A DNA stretch of 64,000 nucleotides from Brevibacillus_C sp046036945 (GTDB taxonomy: Bacteria > Bacillota > Bacilli > Brevibacillales > Brevibacillaceae). The DNA is taken from contig NZ_JBJQOQ010000024.1 of the NCBI RefSeq assembly GCF_046036945.1, forward strand, positions 1 through 64,000. Direction: 5' to 3'. The position numbers and the translations under genes are program-made. Under the pieces are notes generated by a model that was not told the DNA's origin, ran no database searches, and saw only the letters and a program-made list of their open reading frames with translations. Below are positions 48,408 to 57,246 of the stretch, one piece after another (within the stretch, counting starts at the first letter, position 1; each line of letters begins with the position of its first letter).

Positions 48408-49358
48408 TCAGGTGCCAAATGTGTCCAAATCCCGCTGCTTTTGCTTTGCAGCCATCAGACGATTTCCCCTCGTCATCAAAAACACGCCGGCAATGACCAG
48501 CACCATGCCAAACACTTGCCGCATGGTAATACTTGAACCGTAAAACACCACAGCGATCCATGCCGCATTGATCGGAACCAGATTCATGTACATGCTCGTA
48601 TTGCTTGCCCCGATTTGAGAAACCCCTTGATTCCACAGAAAAAAGGCAAGCACTGTCGCAAAGACAGTCATGTAGACCATTTCGAGCCAAGACTGAACAG
48701 ACATGGCGGACACCAGGCCCCAGCCGTGTTCAAACAAAGAGCCTATCGCCAGAAAAAAGAAACCAGCCACTGTCGTAATGGCCGTTGTAAATAACGGAGA
48801 GACCCCTCGCATAACGACCTTGCCGATTAGTCCATAACCGACCCAGCAGCACAAAGCCCCAATAAACAGCAAATCTCCTACATTGAAAGAGAAAGAAGCA
48901 AAGGTTGCAAGCGAACCCTGCGTGATGACCAAAAGAACCCCTATGAGCGACAAAAGCAAGCTGACAGCGAGCCATCTGTTCCACGATTCCTTTAAGAACA
49001 GAACGGCCCCGAGCGTAATAAAGACGGGCGAAGTCGCCATGATCAACGATCCATTAATGGCTGACGTATGGGCAAGCCCCCAAAAAAAGAACGCGTTGTA
49101 AGCAAATATCCCCATGAAAGACATTGCCAACAGACCCATCCAGCGTTTTTTCAACGCCTCCCAGTTCCATTCAGACCGAATCAGGGTCAGTGCCGCCAGA
49201 AGCAAGCCGGCTAACCCAAAGCGCAAAGCGGCAGCCGTAACGGGAGGTATTTCCGTAATGACATGTTTCGCTGCCCCAAAGACTCCTCCCCAAAACAGAG
49301 GAACCAGCAGCAGCAAAAGATACATGCTTTTTTTAGGATGTTCTACTAGAGTCGGCAC
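48408..49358 (-). CDS. EamA/DMT-superfamily transporter
   Basis: A 316-residue, ten-TM transporter with two EamA halves (FWGGVFGAAKHVITEIPPVT with AALRFGLAGLLLA, and GYGLIGKVVMRGVSPLFTTA with SNTSMYMNLVPINAAWIAVV). A GTG start (49358) follows AGGGGGC. It differs from the DMT protein at 43090 and is not an obvious close paralogue. The substrate is unknown. It is convergent with the coiled-coil gene. Confidence 0.87.
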   Translation of the reverse strand: MPTLVEHPKKSMYLLLLLVPLFWGGVFGAAKHVITEIPPVTAAALRFGLAGLLLAALTLIRSEWNWEALKKRWMGLLAMSFMGIFAYNAFFFWGLAHTSAINGSLIMATSPVFITLGAVLFLKESWNRWLAVSLLLSLIGVLLVITQGSLATFASFSFNVGDLLFIGALCCWVGYGLIGKVVMRGVSPLFTTAITTVAGFFFLAIGSLFEHGWGLVSAMSVQSWLEMVYMTVFATVLAFFLWNQGVSQIGASNTSMYMNLVPINAAWIAVVFYGSSITMRQVFGMVLVIAGVFLMTRGNRLMAAKQKQRDLDTFGT

Positions 49359-49433
49359 ATTGTTTGCCCCCTGAGTTTTTATTCTAGATTATATCAAGAA
49401 TTCACTTTTAACAGAGCCTTCGGGAAAAAGAAA

Positions 49434-49468
49434 AGGATGACACATGTAAAATCAAACATGTGTCATCC
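49434..49468 (-). terminator. Terminator of the citZ-icd-mdh cluster
   Basis: GGATGACACATGT pairs with ACATGTGTCATCC (13-bp perfect stem within 49436-49468), followed on the minus strand by TTTTCTTTTT. Confidence 0.92.
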
Positions 49469-49486
49469 TGCTGTCTAATCGAGCAA

Positions 49487-50425
49487 CTACTCCAATACCT
49501 TCATGACATTGCGGACGGATTCAGCCGACTTGTCGAGTGCAGACTTCTCCTCAGCGGTCAGTTCCAGTTCGTAGATTTTCTCGAGACCGGAACCGCCGAG
49601 CAGTGTCGGAACGCCCAGGTACAGGTTGTTGTAGCCGTATTCGCCCTCCAGGTAAGCGATCGCCGGGAGGATGCGCTTTTTGTCTTTCAGGATCGCCTCC
49701 GCCATCTGCACCAGCGAAGCGGCTGGAGCGTAGTAGGCAGAGCCGTTGCCGAGCAGGTTGACGATTTCGCCGCCGCCTTTGCGCGTACGCTCGACGATTG
49801 CGTCGAGACGGTCTTTCGGAATCAGCTTTTCCAGCGGAATGCCGCCAGCATAGGAGTAACGGACAAGCGGAACCATGTCGTCGCCGTGTCCGCCCAGAAC
49901 GAAGCCGGTCACATCTTCTACCGACACGTTCAGCTCTTGGGCTACGAACGTACGGAAGCGAGCAGTATCCAGTACGCCGGATTGGCCGATGACGCGTTCT
50001 TTCGGGAAGCCCGAAGTCTTAAAGAACGTGTAAGTCATCGCATCTACCGGGTTGGACAGGATGATGACGATGGAGTTGGGCGCATGCGTCTTCACCTGTT
50101 CTGCTACCGAACGCATGATGCCGGCGTTGGTGTTGACCAAATCGTCGCGGGACATCCCAGGCTTGCGGGCGATCCCGGCTGTGATAATGACAAGATCGGA
50201 ATCCTTAATGTCAGCGTAGTTGGCAGTACCTGTGATATTTGCATCAAAACCGAGCACCGGAGAAGACTCCAGCATATCGAGGGCTTTCCCCTTCGTCGGG
50301 TTTTCCAGTTGCGGAATATCGACGAGGACAACGTCTCCCAGTTCTTTTTGCGCCAGAATAAACGCAGTGGTCGCACCAGTAAAGCCGCTGCCGATTACTG
50401 CAATTTTTTTACGCTGGAATGCCAT
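49487..50425 (-). CDS. mdh: Malate dehydrogenase
   Basis: A 312-residue lactate/malate dehydrogenase-like NAD-dependent enzyme. KIAVIGSGFTGATTAFILAQ binds NAD. Substrate-specific arginines are in IITAGIARKPGMSRDDL, and the catalytic His is in FVLGGHGDDMVPLVRYS. The Arg following the AGIA motif marks malate rather than lactate specificity. It oxidises malate to oxaloacetate in the TCA cycle. It is last in the citZ-icd-mdh order and followed by a strong terminator. The ribosome site is AAAGGAGGAAT. Confidence 0.97.
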   Translation of the reverse strand: MAFQRKKIAVIGSGFTGATTAFILAQKELGDVVLVDIPQLENPTKGKALDMLESSPVLGFDANITGTANYADIKDSDLVIITAGIARKPGMSRDDLVNTNAGIMRSVAEQVKTHAPNSIVIILSNPVDAMTYTFFKTSGFPKERVIGQSGVLDTARFRTFVAQELNVSVEDVTGFVLGGHGDDMVPLVRYSYAGGIPLEKLIPKDRLDAIVERTRKGGGEIVNLLGNGSAYYAPAASLVQMAEAILKDKKRILPAIAYLEGEYGYNNLYLGVPTLLGGSGLEKIYELELTAEEKSALDKSAESVRNVMKVLE

Positions 50426-50453
50426 TGTAATTCCTCCTTTTGTCTACGCGCTC

Positions 50454-51737
50454 TTACATGTTATTGATCAAGGCGTCTCCAAACTCGGAGCATTTGAGTT
50501 CCGTTGCTCCCTCCATCAGGCGGGCAAAGTCGTAAGTGACCGTTTTTGCCGAGATGGTTTTTTCCATCGAACGGATCAAGAGATCTGCTGCTTCATTCCA
50601 GCCGAGGTGACGGAGGAGCATTTCCCCGGAAAGAATGACAGACGACGGGTTGACTTTATCCAAACCGGCGTATTTAGGAGCAGTACCGTGCGTTGCTTCA
50701 AAAACAGCGTGGCCGGTCAGATAGTTGATGTTGGCGCCAGGAGCGATACCGATTCCGCCTACTTGCGCAGCCAGGGCATCGGAGATGTAGTCGCCGTTCA
50801 GGTTGAGCGTCGCTACGACATCGTACTCTGCCGGACGAGTAAGGATTTGCTGCAGGAAAGCGTCGGCGATGACGTCTTTCACGATCAGTTTGCCTGCTGC
50901 TTCCGCTTCTTTCTGTGCTTTGTCCGCGTCGCCGCCCTCTGCTTTGATGCGGTCGTACTGTGCCCAGGTGAATACCTTGTCAGCGTACTCGGCTTCTGCT
51001 ACGGCATATCCCCAGTTTTTGAAGGCACCTTCCGTAAATTTCATGATGTTGCCCTTGTGAACCAGCGTAACGGATTTGCGGTTGTTTTCCAGCGCATAGT
51101 CAATCGCCGCCCGCACCAGACGCTCGGTTCCCTCTTTGGATACGGGCTTGATGCCGATACCGGAGGTTTCCGGGAAGCGGATTTTCTTTACGCCCATTTC
51201 TTTTTGCAGGAACTCGATCACTTTCTTCACTTCCGGAGTGCCTTCCGCCCACTCGACACCTGCGTAGATGTCTTCCGTGTTTTCACGGAAAATGACCATG
51301 TTGGTCAACTCAGGGTGTTTTACCGGAGACGGTACGCCTTCAAAGTACTGAACAGGCCGCACGCAAGCGTACAGATCCAGTTCCTGGCGCAGCGCTACGT
51401 TGATGGAGCGGATACCGCCTCCGACCGGAGTAGTCAGCGGACCTTTGATCGCGATCAGGTATTCACGGATGGCCGTCAGCGTATCTTCCGGCAGCCATTC
51501 GCCGAATTGATTGAACGCCTTTTCGCCGGCGAACACTTCAAACCAGGCGATTTTCTTTTCGCCCTTGTAAGCTTTCTCAACGGCTGCATCCAAAACGCGG
51601 ACCGAAGCATTCCAGATGTCCGGGCCGGTGCCGTCTCCCTCAATGAACGGAACAATTGGATTGTTTGGAACGACCAATTTACCGTTATCGACTGTAATTT
51701 TTTCTCCTGTAGCTGGCTTTTGCAAGTTTTTGAACAC
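50454..51737 (-). CDS. icd: Isocitrate dehydrogenase (NADP)
   Basis: A 427-residue enzyme converting isocitrate to 2-oxoglutarate. VPFIEGDGTGPDIW, the phosphate/substrate site ITTPVGGGIRSINVALRQEL-like segment (TTPVGGGIRSINVA), NMVIFRENTEDIYAGVEW and GGIGIAPGANINY are all present. The length fits the E. coli/B. subtilis NADP type. The start is GTG 51737, with GGAGGG and 6-nt spacing; a longer in-frame start at 51776 would begin inside the hairpin that separates citZ from icd. mdh follows after 28 bp. Confidence 0.96.
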   Translation of the reverse strand: MFKNLQKPATGEKITVDNGKLVVPNNPIVPFIEGDGTGPDIWNASVRVLDAAVEKAYKGEKKIAWFEVFAGEKAFNQFGEWLPEDTLTAIREYLIAIKGPLTTPVGGGIRSINVALRQELDLYACVRPVQYFEGVPSPVKHPELTNMVIFRENTEDIYAGVEWAEGTPEVKKVIEFLQKEMGVKKIRFPETSGIGIKPVSKEGTERLVRAAIDYALENNRKSVTLVHKGNIMKFTEGAFKNWGYAVAEAEYADKVFTWAQYDRIKAEGGDADKAQKEAEAAGKLIVKDVIADAFLQQILTRPAEYDVVATLNLNGDYISDALAAQVGGIGIAPGANINYLTGHAVFEATHGTAPKYAGLDKVNPSSVILSGEMLLRHLGWNEAADLLIRSMEKTISAKTVTYDFARLMEGATELKCSEFGDALINNM

Positions 51738-51775
51738 GAATATCCCTCCAACCTGATTTATCAAAAGGTAAAACA

Positions 51776-51815
51776 CAGTAGGAGAACTACCACAGCCATG
51801 TGGTAGTCCTACTGC
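51776..51815 (-). terminator. Hairpin between citZ and icd (attenuator or processing site)
   Basis: CAGTAGGA / TCCTACTG-type outer and ACTACCACA / TGTGGTAGT inner arms (51776-51815) are followed on the minus strand by GTGTTTTACC. With such a short T-run, partial read-through to icd is expected. Confidence 0.65.
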
Positions 51816-51844
51816 GTCATGCTAGCGGTTTCACGGTCGACCTG

Positions 51845-52957
51845 TCAGCGTTGGTCGATCGGAATGTAATGCTGGTTCACCGGCCCCGTGTATTCGGCAC
51901 GCGGGCGGATCAGGCGGTTGTTTTCATACTGCTCCATGATATGGGCAGTCCAACCGGACATGCGGCTGATGGCGAAGATCGGAGTAAACAGATCGCTTTC
52001 CAAACCGAGCGCAGTGTAGACGGAAGCGGAATAGAAATCGACGTTCGGCAGCAGGCCCTTTTCGCTTGTCACCATTTCCTCTATCTTTACGGACATCTGG
52101 TACAGCTCTTCTTTGCCCACCTGTTTGGTCAGTGCTTTTGACATTTCGCGCAGCCATTTTGCCCGCGGGTCGCCGTTCTTGTATACGCGGTGGCCAAAGC
52201 CCATGATTTTTTGCTTGTTGTCAAGGGCATGGCGGATATACGGCTCGACGTTTTCCAGCGAGCCGATCTCGGCCAGCATGGCAGCCACTGCCTCGTTGGC
52301 GCCCCCGTGAAGCGGCCCTTTGAGCGTACCGATCGCCGATACGATGCCGGAGTATATGTCTGTCAAGGTAGCTACCGTGACGCGAGCGGCAAACGTAGAG
52401 GCGTTCAACTCATGGTCGGCATGCAGAATCAACGCCGTATTAAAAGCCTTGATGGCGGTTTCCGACGGTTTTTCGCCGGTCAGCATGTATAAAAAGTTTT
52501 CCGCGAGAGACATCTTCGGATCCGGGTCGACCGGCTCCAAACCTTTGCGAATCCGGGCGTAAGCCGCGACGATCGTCGGTGTCTGGGCCATCAGGCGGAT
52601 CGATTTGCGCAAGTTGGCTTCAGCAGACATATCTTGCGCTTCTTGGTCGTACAATCCCAACAAGGAGACGGCTGTCCGCAGGATCGCCATCGGGTGAACA
52701 CCCTGTGGATAAGAGCGGATGCTGTCGATCACTTCTTTGGGCACAGCAGCGTTCTCTCCCAGATTCTTGTTCAATTCATCCAGCTGGCTGCGGTTCGGCA
52801 GCTTGCCGTTCCAGAGCAGGTAAACAACTTCCTCGAAACTCGCCTTCTCAGCGAGTTCGTCGACGTTGATGCCTCCATAGCAGAGTACGCCATCCACGAT
52901 CGAGCAGATGGAAGATTGAGCTGCGATAATTCCTTCCAGACCTTTTGTTGCTGTCAT
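51845..52957 (-). CDS. citZ: Citrate synthase
   Basis: A 370-residue type II-small (Gram-positive) citrate synthase. TFAARVTVATLTDIYSGIVS, GPLHGGANEAVAAML with the catalytic His, IMGFGHRVYKNGDPRAKWL with the second His and Arg, and NVDFYSASVYTALGLESDLF with the catalytic Asp are the active-site segments. It condenses acetyl-CoA with oxaloacetate. The promoter lies about 230 nt upstream, leaving a long structured leader. icd and mdh follow, as in B. subtilis. Confidence 0.97.
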   Translation of the reverse strand: MTATKGLEGIIAAQSSICSIVDGVLCYGGINVDELAEKASFEEVVYLLWNGKLPNRSQLDELNKNLGENAAVPKEVIDSIRSYPQGVHPMAILRTAVSLLGLYDQEAQDMSAEANLRKSIRLMAQTPTIVAAYARIRKGLEPVDPDPKMSLAENFLYMLTGEKPSETAIKAFNTALILHADHELNASTFAARVTVATLTDIYSGIVSAIGTLKGPLHGGANEAVAAMLAEIGSLENVEPYIRHALDNKQKIMGFGHRVYKNGDPRAKWLREMSKALTKQVGKEELYQMSVKIEEMVTSEKGLLPNVDFYSASVYTALGLESDLFTPIFAISRMSGWTAHIMEQYENNRLIRPRAEYTGPVNQHYIPIDQR

Positions 52958-53042
52958 CGAACTCTCTCCTTTTCCAACATAATGGTCTCTCTATTCAATT
53001 TGGCCGATCTTCCTTTTACTGCCATTGGTATTGCTGTCGCAA

Positions 53043-53113
53043 GTAAAAGGCGCCTGTCAAAGTTGCATCAGTTGGTATGTAGGGCCTGAATGAACGGTGA
53101 GAGACGCCTTTAC
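53043..53113 (-). promoter_or_regulatory. Long-range stem in the citZ leader
   Basis: GTAAAAGGCG (53043-53052) can pair with CGCCTTTAC (53105-53113), with one bulged A, closing a loop of about 50 nt within the citZ 5' leader. There is no T-run after it on the minus strand. The leader (52958-53190) otherwise has no gene or known riboswitch signature. Confidence 0.4.
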
Positions 53114-53192
53114 GCTCAAAAAGGGAAGAAGTTCGCTTGAAGCTTCTCCATTTATGGCAGGAAAAGAAAGATTGAAAACCATAATCCGACAA

Positions 53193-53233
53193 CAATTATA
53201 GTTGATAATTGCCTTTTTGTGAATGAAAAATGT
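53193..53233 (-). promoter_or_regulatory. citZ promoter with overlapping 7-bp inverted repeat
   Basis: On the minus strand TATAAT (53195-53200) has TTCACA 17 bp upstream. A perfect inverted repeat CAATTAT-N5-ATAATTG (53193-53211) overlaps the -10 and spacer, a plausible operator. It is TTAT-N5-ATAA inside, not the ATAA-N7-TTAT recalled for CcpC, so the regulator is open. Confidence 0.5.
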
Positions 53234-53319
53234 ACAAATTGTGTCTGACTTGCCTCCGGCGGCTCGCTTGCCGTTGCCCGCCGATTGCGGCATAATGGGT
53301 ATGAATAAGCATTTACCGC

Positions 53320-54477
53320 GTGTTGGCAAAGGGGAGATCTGTCCTGACTCCGGAAAATTGGGTTACTCGATTATTCCAGATCATTCGATTTAACTGGGTT
53401 GTCCTGTTGATTGTCGCCGGTATTTTTATCCTCCGGTATGCAACACCTTTACTTTTCCCATTTATTATCTCCTTACTCATTGCCCTGATCATGAACCGTC
53501 CGGTTACCTATCTGACCAAAAATGCCAAGATACCGCGCTGGCTGTCGGTCTGTCTGGTGCTGCTGCTCGGGATCGCTGTGCTCGGCGGACTGTTGACGCT
53601 CATTATCACGAAAACGGTGGGCGAGCTTGGCATGCTCATCAGCAAAATGCCGACCTTTATCGGCGAGCTGACAAGCCAGATCCAGTATATTATCTCCAAC
53701 GACTTCATCGTCGGGCTGCAAAACAGACTGCAGTTTTTCTTCACTCAGCTGGATCAAAGCTATCAGGAGGCAGTAACCGACAGAATAAACGCCGCAGTAA
53801 GCAGTGTGTCCCAGGCAGGCCAAAATCTGGTGCTGCAATTCCTCGGCGGTTTGTACAACCTGCTGATGTCCCTGCCGAACCTGGCGACGATCCTCGTCAT
53901 CGCCCTGCTGGGAGCGTTCTTCATCAGCAAGGACTTTTACCGCTGGAAGGACCGCTTTCGCCGACTTTTGCCCGGAGGAATCAACAGCCGGCTGGACGCG
54001 ATACTGCTCGATCTGCGCAACGCCCTGTTCGGCTTTGTCCGGGCGCAGCTTACGATCATCTCGCTGACCGCCGCGATTGTCATCATCGGACTCTTGATCA
54101 TGCGGGTACCGTACGCGATTACGATCGGCCTGTTGACGGGTTTGGTCGATCTCCTGCCCTACCTGGGTACAGGGACCGTGTTTATCCCCTGGATCATCTA
54201 CCTGTTCTTCAAGGGCCAGTACGGGCTGGTCATCGGGCTGGCGATTATCTACGCCGTCGTCGTGATCTTCCGGCAGATCATCGAGCCGAAGGTGCTCGCC
54301 GACAGCGTCGGGCTGGATCCCTTGTTGACGCTGATCGCCTTGTTTGTCGGGTTGAAGCTGTTCGGATTTCTCGGCCTGATCATCGGGCCGGTCAGCCTGG
54401 TCGTGATCAACGCGCTCATCAGAGCCAATGTGTTTCAGGATATCTGGGGCTACATTAAGGGTTCCCCTGCCCGATGA
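53320..54477 (+). CDS. ytvI: YtvI-like membrane protein (AI-2E/PerM family)
   Basis: A 385-residue PerM-type membrane protein with about eight TM helices. The N-terminal pair (FNWVVLLIVAGIFILRYATP, LFPFIISLLIALIMNRPVTY) and the conserved C-terminal block (TGLVDLLPYLGTGTVFIPWI, IEPKVLADSVGLDPLLTLIA, FLGLIIGPVSLVVINALI) define the family. The start is uncertain: GTG 53320, or a CTG at 53344 that has GGGGAG with better spacing (7 nt). The location between citZ and fxsA/pyk matches B. subtilis ytvI. Members transport various substrates; its own is unknown. Confidence 0.9.
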   Translation: MLAKGRSVLTPENWVTRLFQIIRFNWVVLLIVAGIFILRYATPLLFPFIISLLIALIMNRPVTYLTKNAKIPRWLSVCLVLLLGIAVLGGLLTLIITKTVGELGMLISKMPTFIGELTSQIQYIISNDFIVGLQNRLQFFFTQLDQSYQEAVTDRINAAVSSVSQAGQNLVLQFLGGLYNLLMSLPNLATILVIALLGAFFISKDFYRWKDRFRRLLPGGINSRLDAILLDLRNALFGFVRAQLTIISLTAAIVIIGLLIMRVPYAITIGLLTGLVDLLPYLGTGTVFIPWIIYLFFKGQYGLVIGLAIIYAVVVIFRQIIEPKVLADSVGLDPLLTLIALFVGLKLFGFLGLIIGPVSLVVINALIRANVFQDIWGYIKGSPAR

Positions 54478-54501
54478 AGCCATATGCGGCTCAGACCCCG
54501 G

Positions 54502-54897
54502 CTACCGGCGAAACAGAAAGCGGATTTTGCCGGAGACGATGAGGAACTGAATCCACTTTTTAAAGAAAAAGTGAACGAACATCCGCGTGTACGGAATCAG
54601 CAGGAGAAGGCCGAGCAGGTCGGTAAAAAAACCCGGCACCAACAGCAGCAGCCCGCCAAACAGCACCAACAAGCCGTCCAACAGGGCGTCCGTCGGCATC
54701 TGGCCGCGGGAAAGCTGCATTTGAACGAGGCGAAGCACCTGCAGCCCCTGCTGTTTCGTCAGCCAGGCCCCAAAAATGCTGATAAGGATGGCCAGGCCTA
54801 CGGTCTGCCAGCCGCCGATCACCTTGCCTACGGCGATCAAGCCCCACAGTTCAATTATCGGCACGAGAATAAACAGGACGATCAGGATGCGGAACAT
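54502..54897 (-). CDS. fxsA: FxsA family membrane protein
   Basis: A 131-residue protein with FxsA signature segments: FILVPIIELWGLIAVGKVIG, ILISIFGAWLTKQQGLQVLR and LLLVPGFFTDLLGLLLLIPY, giving three to four TM helices and a basic C-terminal tail. E. coli FxsA affects F-plasmid exclusion of phage T7 when overproduced; its normal role is unknown. It is convergent with ytvI and downstream of the thioesterase gene on the same strand. Confidence 0.93.
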   Translation of the reverse strand: MFRILIVLFILVPIIELWGLIAVGKVIGGWQTVGLAILISIFGAWLTKQQGLQVLRLVQMQLSRGQMPTDALLDGLLVLFGGLLLLVPGFFTDLLGLLLLIPYTRMFVHFFFKKWIQFLIVSGKIRFLFRR

Positions 54898-54955
54898 CTG
54901 TCACACCACCTAAAGCGGAGATTGCAAGAACAGCGGCCGGCGACCATCTGGCGTT

Positions 54956-55402
54956 TTACATCACAGGCGGAAACGCCCTCAGATGTTCCTCTTGAAGCCA
55001 TTCGAATACTTCCGGCTGCAGGCGGTTTACCCGTACCGGGCGAAAATCCGGGGTAGTAAAAGCGTGATGCGTCTTCCCGGTTACCAGCAGCAGTTCATCG
55101 GCGGCCCGGCGAATTTCATAGGCAAATACGATCCGCACCGGAGAAATCTCCTCCACCCAGGTGCGAACCTCGATCTCATCATCGTATCGGGCCGGATACT
55201 TAAACGAGAGGGAAGTATCGGTCAGGGGCAAAAGGATTCCTCTTTCTTCCAATTGCCGATAGCTTAAGCCCGCTTCCCTGATCAGCTCCGTCCGTCCTAT
55301 TTCGAACCAGCTCAAGTAGTTGGCATGGTGGACGACGCCCATCTGATCCGTCTCTTTATAGCGTACCCGCAGTCTGGTCGAACGATAAAACTCTGCGCTC
55401 AC
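54956..55402 (-). CDS. YbgC/FadM-type acyl-CoA thioesterase
   Basis: A 148-residue hot-dog fold protein. RVRYKETDQMGVVHHANYLS is the catalytic signature (Asp, His and Asn), with FEIGRTELIREAGLSYRQLE and KYPARYDDEIEVRTWV following. It hydrolyses short or medium acyl-CoA thioesters. It is located 58 bp before fxsA on the same strand and may share its mRNA. The 150 bp up to the anti-sigma gene contains nothing evident. Confidence 0.92.
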   Translation of the reverse strand: MSAEFYRSTRLRVRYKETDQMGVVHHANYLSWFEIGRTELIREAGLSYRQLEERGILLPLTDTSLSFKYPARYDDEIEVRTWVEEISPVRIVFAYEIRRAADELLLVTGKTHHAFTTPDFRPVRVNRLQPEVFEWLQEEHLRAFPPVM

Positions 55403-55552
55403 AAAAGCTTCACTCCTTTATTTTTGGCAAAATGATAGGCGATTACGAAAAAATCCGGGGATTCCCGGATGTCATGCTTGCCATGCTGGCTGCTCCTGTA
55501 CTTTATTGTACCGTATCCCCGGCGGCAATAAAAGCGATGAAAGGCAGCCTTC

Positions 55553-56722
55553 CTACCAGCTGTACGCTCTCCCGCTTGCGCCTGGTTGATCCCAGTTCCA
55601 CCAGTCGGTTTGCCCGACGAACGGCTCCGTGATCAACGGTTCTTTCTGCAGCTTCAGCAGTTCCTTTGTCGGTCCGGTGATGACGGCTCCATACAGATGA
55701 ACACCGTTTTTCTGCAGGTAACCAATCCGCTCGTCCAGCTTTGCTTCCCTGTCGTACAAAGACCGCTTCAGCATCGGTTCCGCCCACTTTTGCCGGCTTT
55801 GCAAAAACTCTAGTTCGGCGATCAATGTTTTTGCCCTGCGCTCCCCTTCGCCGTTCACTTGAATCGATCCGCCGTAGTCCAGCTCATTCGGCGAGTAGCC
55901 CCATACCGTGCCTCTTCCGATTGTAGAGCCGGCGTAGTGCGCCTCCTGGCCGGTATCCACCGCGAGCCAAGTCGTCTCTACGTCGTAGTTGCCGATTACC
56001 TCGAAGTATTCATCATGGGTAAGCGGACGGGTGAAGGAGACAGCCAGCTGGGAAACTGTACCCTCTGGCAGCTTTTCCAGGGTGCGCCAGCCCGCGGTGC
56101 TGACAAGCGTATCTGCTTGCCCCGTATGTTCTTGCGAAGGGTAGCGGAAGTAAAGCGACTCTTTATAGAAGCCGTTATTCCAGTTGTACTTCAAATCTGG
56201 CCTGGTGAAAAGCACATCGTTCTCAGCCAGTCCAACGGCCTTCGACTCGTGTCCCACCTGCTCTTCCAGGGTGTATTTCATCTCCATGGAAAAAAACAGC
56301 CCGCCGCTTGTTCCACCGCTTCCGGCACGCATCCCGGGATTGGTAAACGAAACGACATCCTTCATCACCCGGTGAAGGTCTTCTGATGCAGGCCAAAACC
56401 ACAGATAGTTAAACACTTGACTGACGATGAACAGGCAGAACCCGATCGCGACGATGCCCCCCGTCGTAAAAACCGACTGTGCCAGCCGGCTCCGCCATTT
56501 GCTTCGCTTCAAAATGCGGGCTTGCTGCGCCTCCGATAATTCCTTCTCCTCCTCTTGGCTGGCGTGCAGCCAGTTTTCAAACATGAGGTCTTCCAACCGC
56601 TTCGCATATGTCTGATCGTTTTCTAACTTGACCCGCAACGCCTGTGAATCTTCTTCGGACAATTGTCCCTGTAGGTACGCCAGCAGCAGTTGGTCCAAGC
56701 TGCGTTCCTGGTCATTTGCCAT
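55553..56722 (-). CDS. Membrane anti-sigma factor for the adjacent ECF sigma
   Basis: A 389-residue protein. The N-terminal cytosolic part (SLDQLLLAYLQGQLSEEDSQ, about residues 1-80) resembles sigma-binding anti-sigma domains without an HxxxCxxC zinc motif. One TM helix (SVFTTGGIVAIGFCLFIVSQ) leads to an extracytoplasmic domain of about 280 residues with Trp/Tyr-rich stretches (PFVGQTDWWNWDQPGASGRA at the end). The layout is that of Bacillales anti-sigma proteins with Sigma_reg_N/Sigma_reg_C-like regions. Its start overlaps the sigma gene by 11 bp, so the two are translationally coupled. Confidence 0.82.
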   Translation of the reverse strand: MANDQERSLDQLLLAYLQGQLSEEDSQALRVKLENDQTYAKRLEDLMFENWLHASQEEEKELSEAQQARILKRSKWRSRLAQSVFTTGGIVAIGFCLFIVSQVFNYLWFWPASEDLHRVMKDVVSFTNPGMRAGSGGTSGGLFFSMEMKYTLEEQVGHESKAVGLAENDVLFTRPDLKYNWNNGFYKESLYFRYPSQEHTGQADTLVSTAGWRTLEKLPEGTVSQLAVSFTRPLTHDEYFEVIGNYDVETTWLAVDTGQEAHYAGSTIGRGTVWGYSPNELDYGGSIQVNGEGERRAKTLIAELEFLQSRQKWAEPMLKRSLYDREAKLDERIGYLQKNGVHLYGAVITGPTKELLKLQKEPLITEPFVGQTDWWNWDQPGASGRAYSW

Positions 56723-57218
56723 AGAATTTCCCCCTCCAAATGCTCTGCAGCCTCTTTCTTCCGCGGTAAAGCGCTATTTTGACATCTGACAGCGGAATGT
56801 CCAGCACTTCCGCAATTTCGTCGTAGGAGAGCTGGTGCCGGAAGCGCAGCAGCAATACCTGCCTCTGTTTGTCCGGCAGGATGTGGAGCGCTTCGGCAAA
56901 TGACTGCCACGCTTCCTGATCGAGGGCCCTTTGCTCCGGGTCTGCGAATGGATCCGTCTGTTCGGCCATGGTCTGCAGCGACACGGGGTCGATCGGCACA
57001 TTTCGATTGCTCTTGCGGTACCAGTCGATAAAGCTGTGGTAGGCCACCTTGAACAGCCACGGCCTCACCTTCTCTCCCTGAAAGGTGTCGAGATGCTGGA
57101 AGGCGCGGAAAAAGGTTTCTTGCGTCAAGTCTTCTGCCTGCTTTTCATTTCGCGTCAACCGATACAGATACGCATGGATATCTTTCATATGCGATCTGTA
57201 CACATCATCTAGCCACAC
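56712..57218 (-). CDS. ECF-type RNA polymerase sigma factor
   Basis: A 168-residue sigma-70 family ECF factor. Region 2 is HAYLYRLTRNEKQAEDLTQE with TFFRAFQHLDTF and WLFKVAYHSFIDWYRK. Region 4 is LPDKQRQVLLLRFRHQLSYD with EIAEVLDIPLSDVKIALYRG. It resembles the SigM/SigV/YlaC groups; I do not assign a symbol. The start ATG is preceded by AGAGGTGTGG (a GTG just upstream is possible). The ECF-like promoter immediately in front implies autoregulation, with activity controlled by the membrane anti-sigma encoded next. Confidence 0.93.
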   Translation of the reverse strand: MWLDDVYRSHMKDIHAYLYRLTRNEKQAEDLTQETFFRAFQHLDTFQGEKVRPWLFKVAYHSFIDWYRKSNRNVPIDPVSLQTMAEQTDPFADPEQRALDQEAWQSFAEALHILPDKQRQVLLLRFRHQLSYDEIAEVLDIPLSDVKIALYRGRKRLQSIWRGKFYGK

Positions 57219-57246
57219 CTCTGCCCCGCTCCTCTCTCATCTGTAC

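Noticed and set aside
49460..51806. Long plus-strand frames opposite mdh and icd
   Set aside because: Shadows of well-conserved TCA-cycle genes on the minus strand, without ribosome sites.
53193..53211. CcpC operator for citZ
   Set aside because: The recalled CcpC dyad is ATAA-N7-TTAT; this site is TTAT-N5-ATAA inside, so the regulator is left open.
53473..54483. 336-codon minus-strand frame opposite ytvI
   Set aside because: Extremely Asp/Gln/His-rich shadow of a membrane-protein gene, with no recognisable domain.
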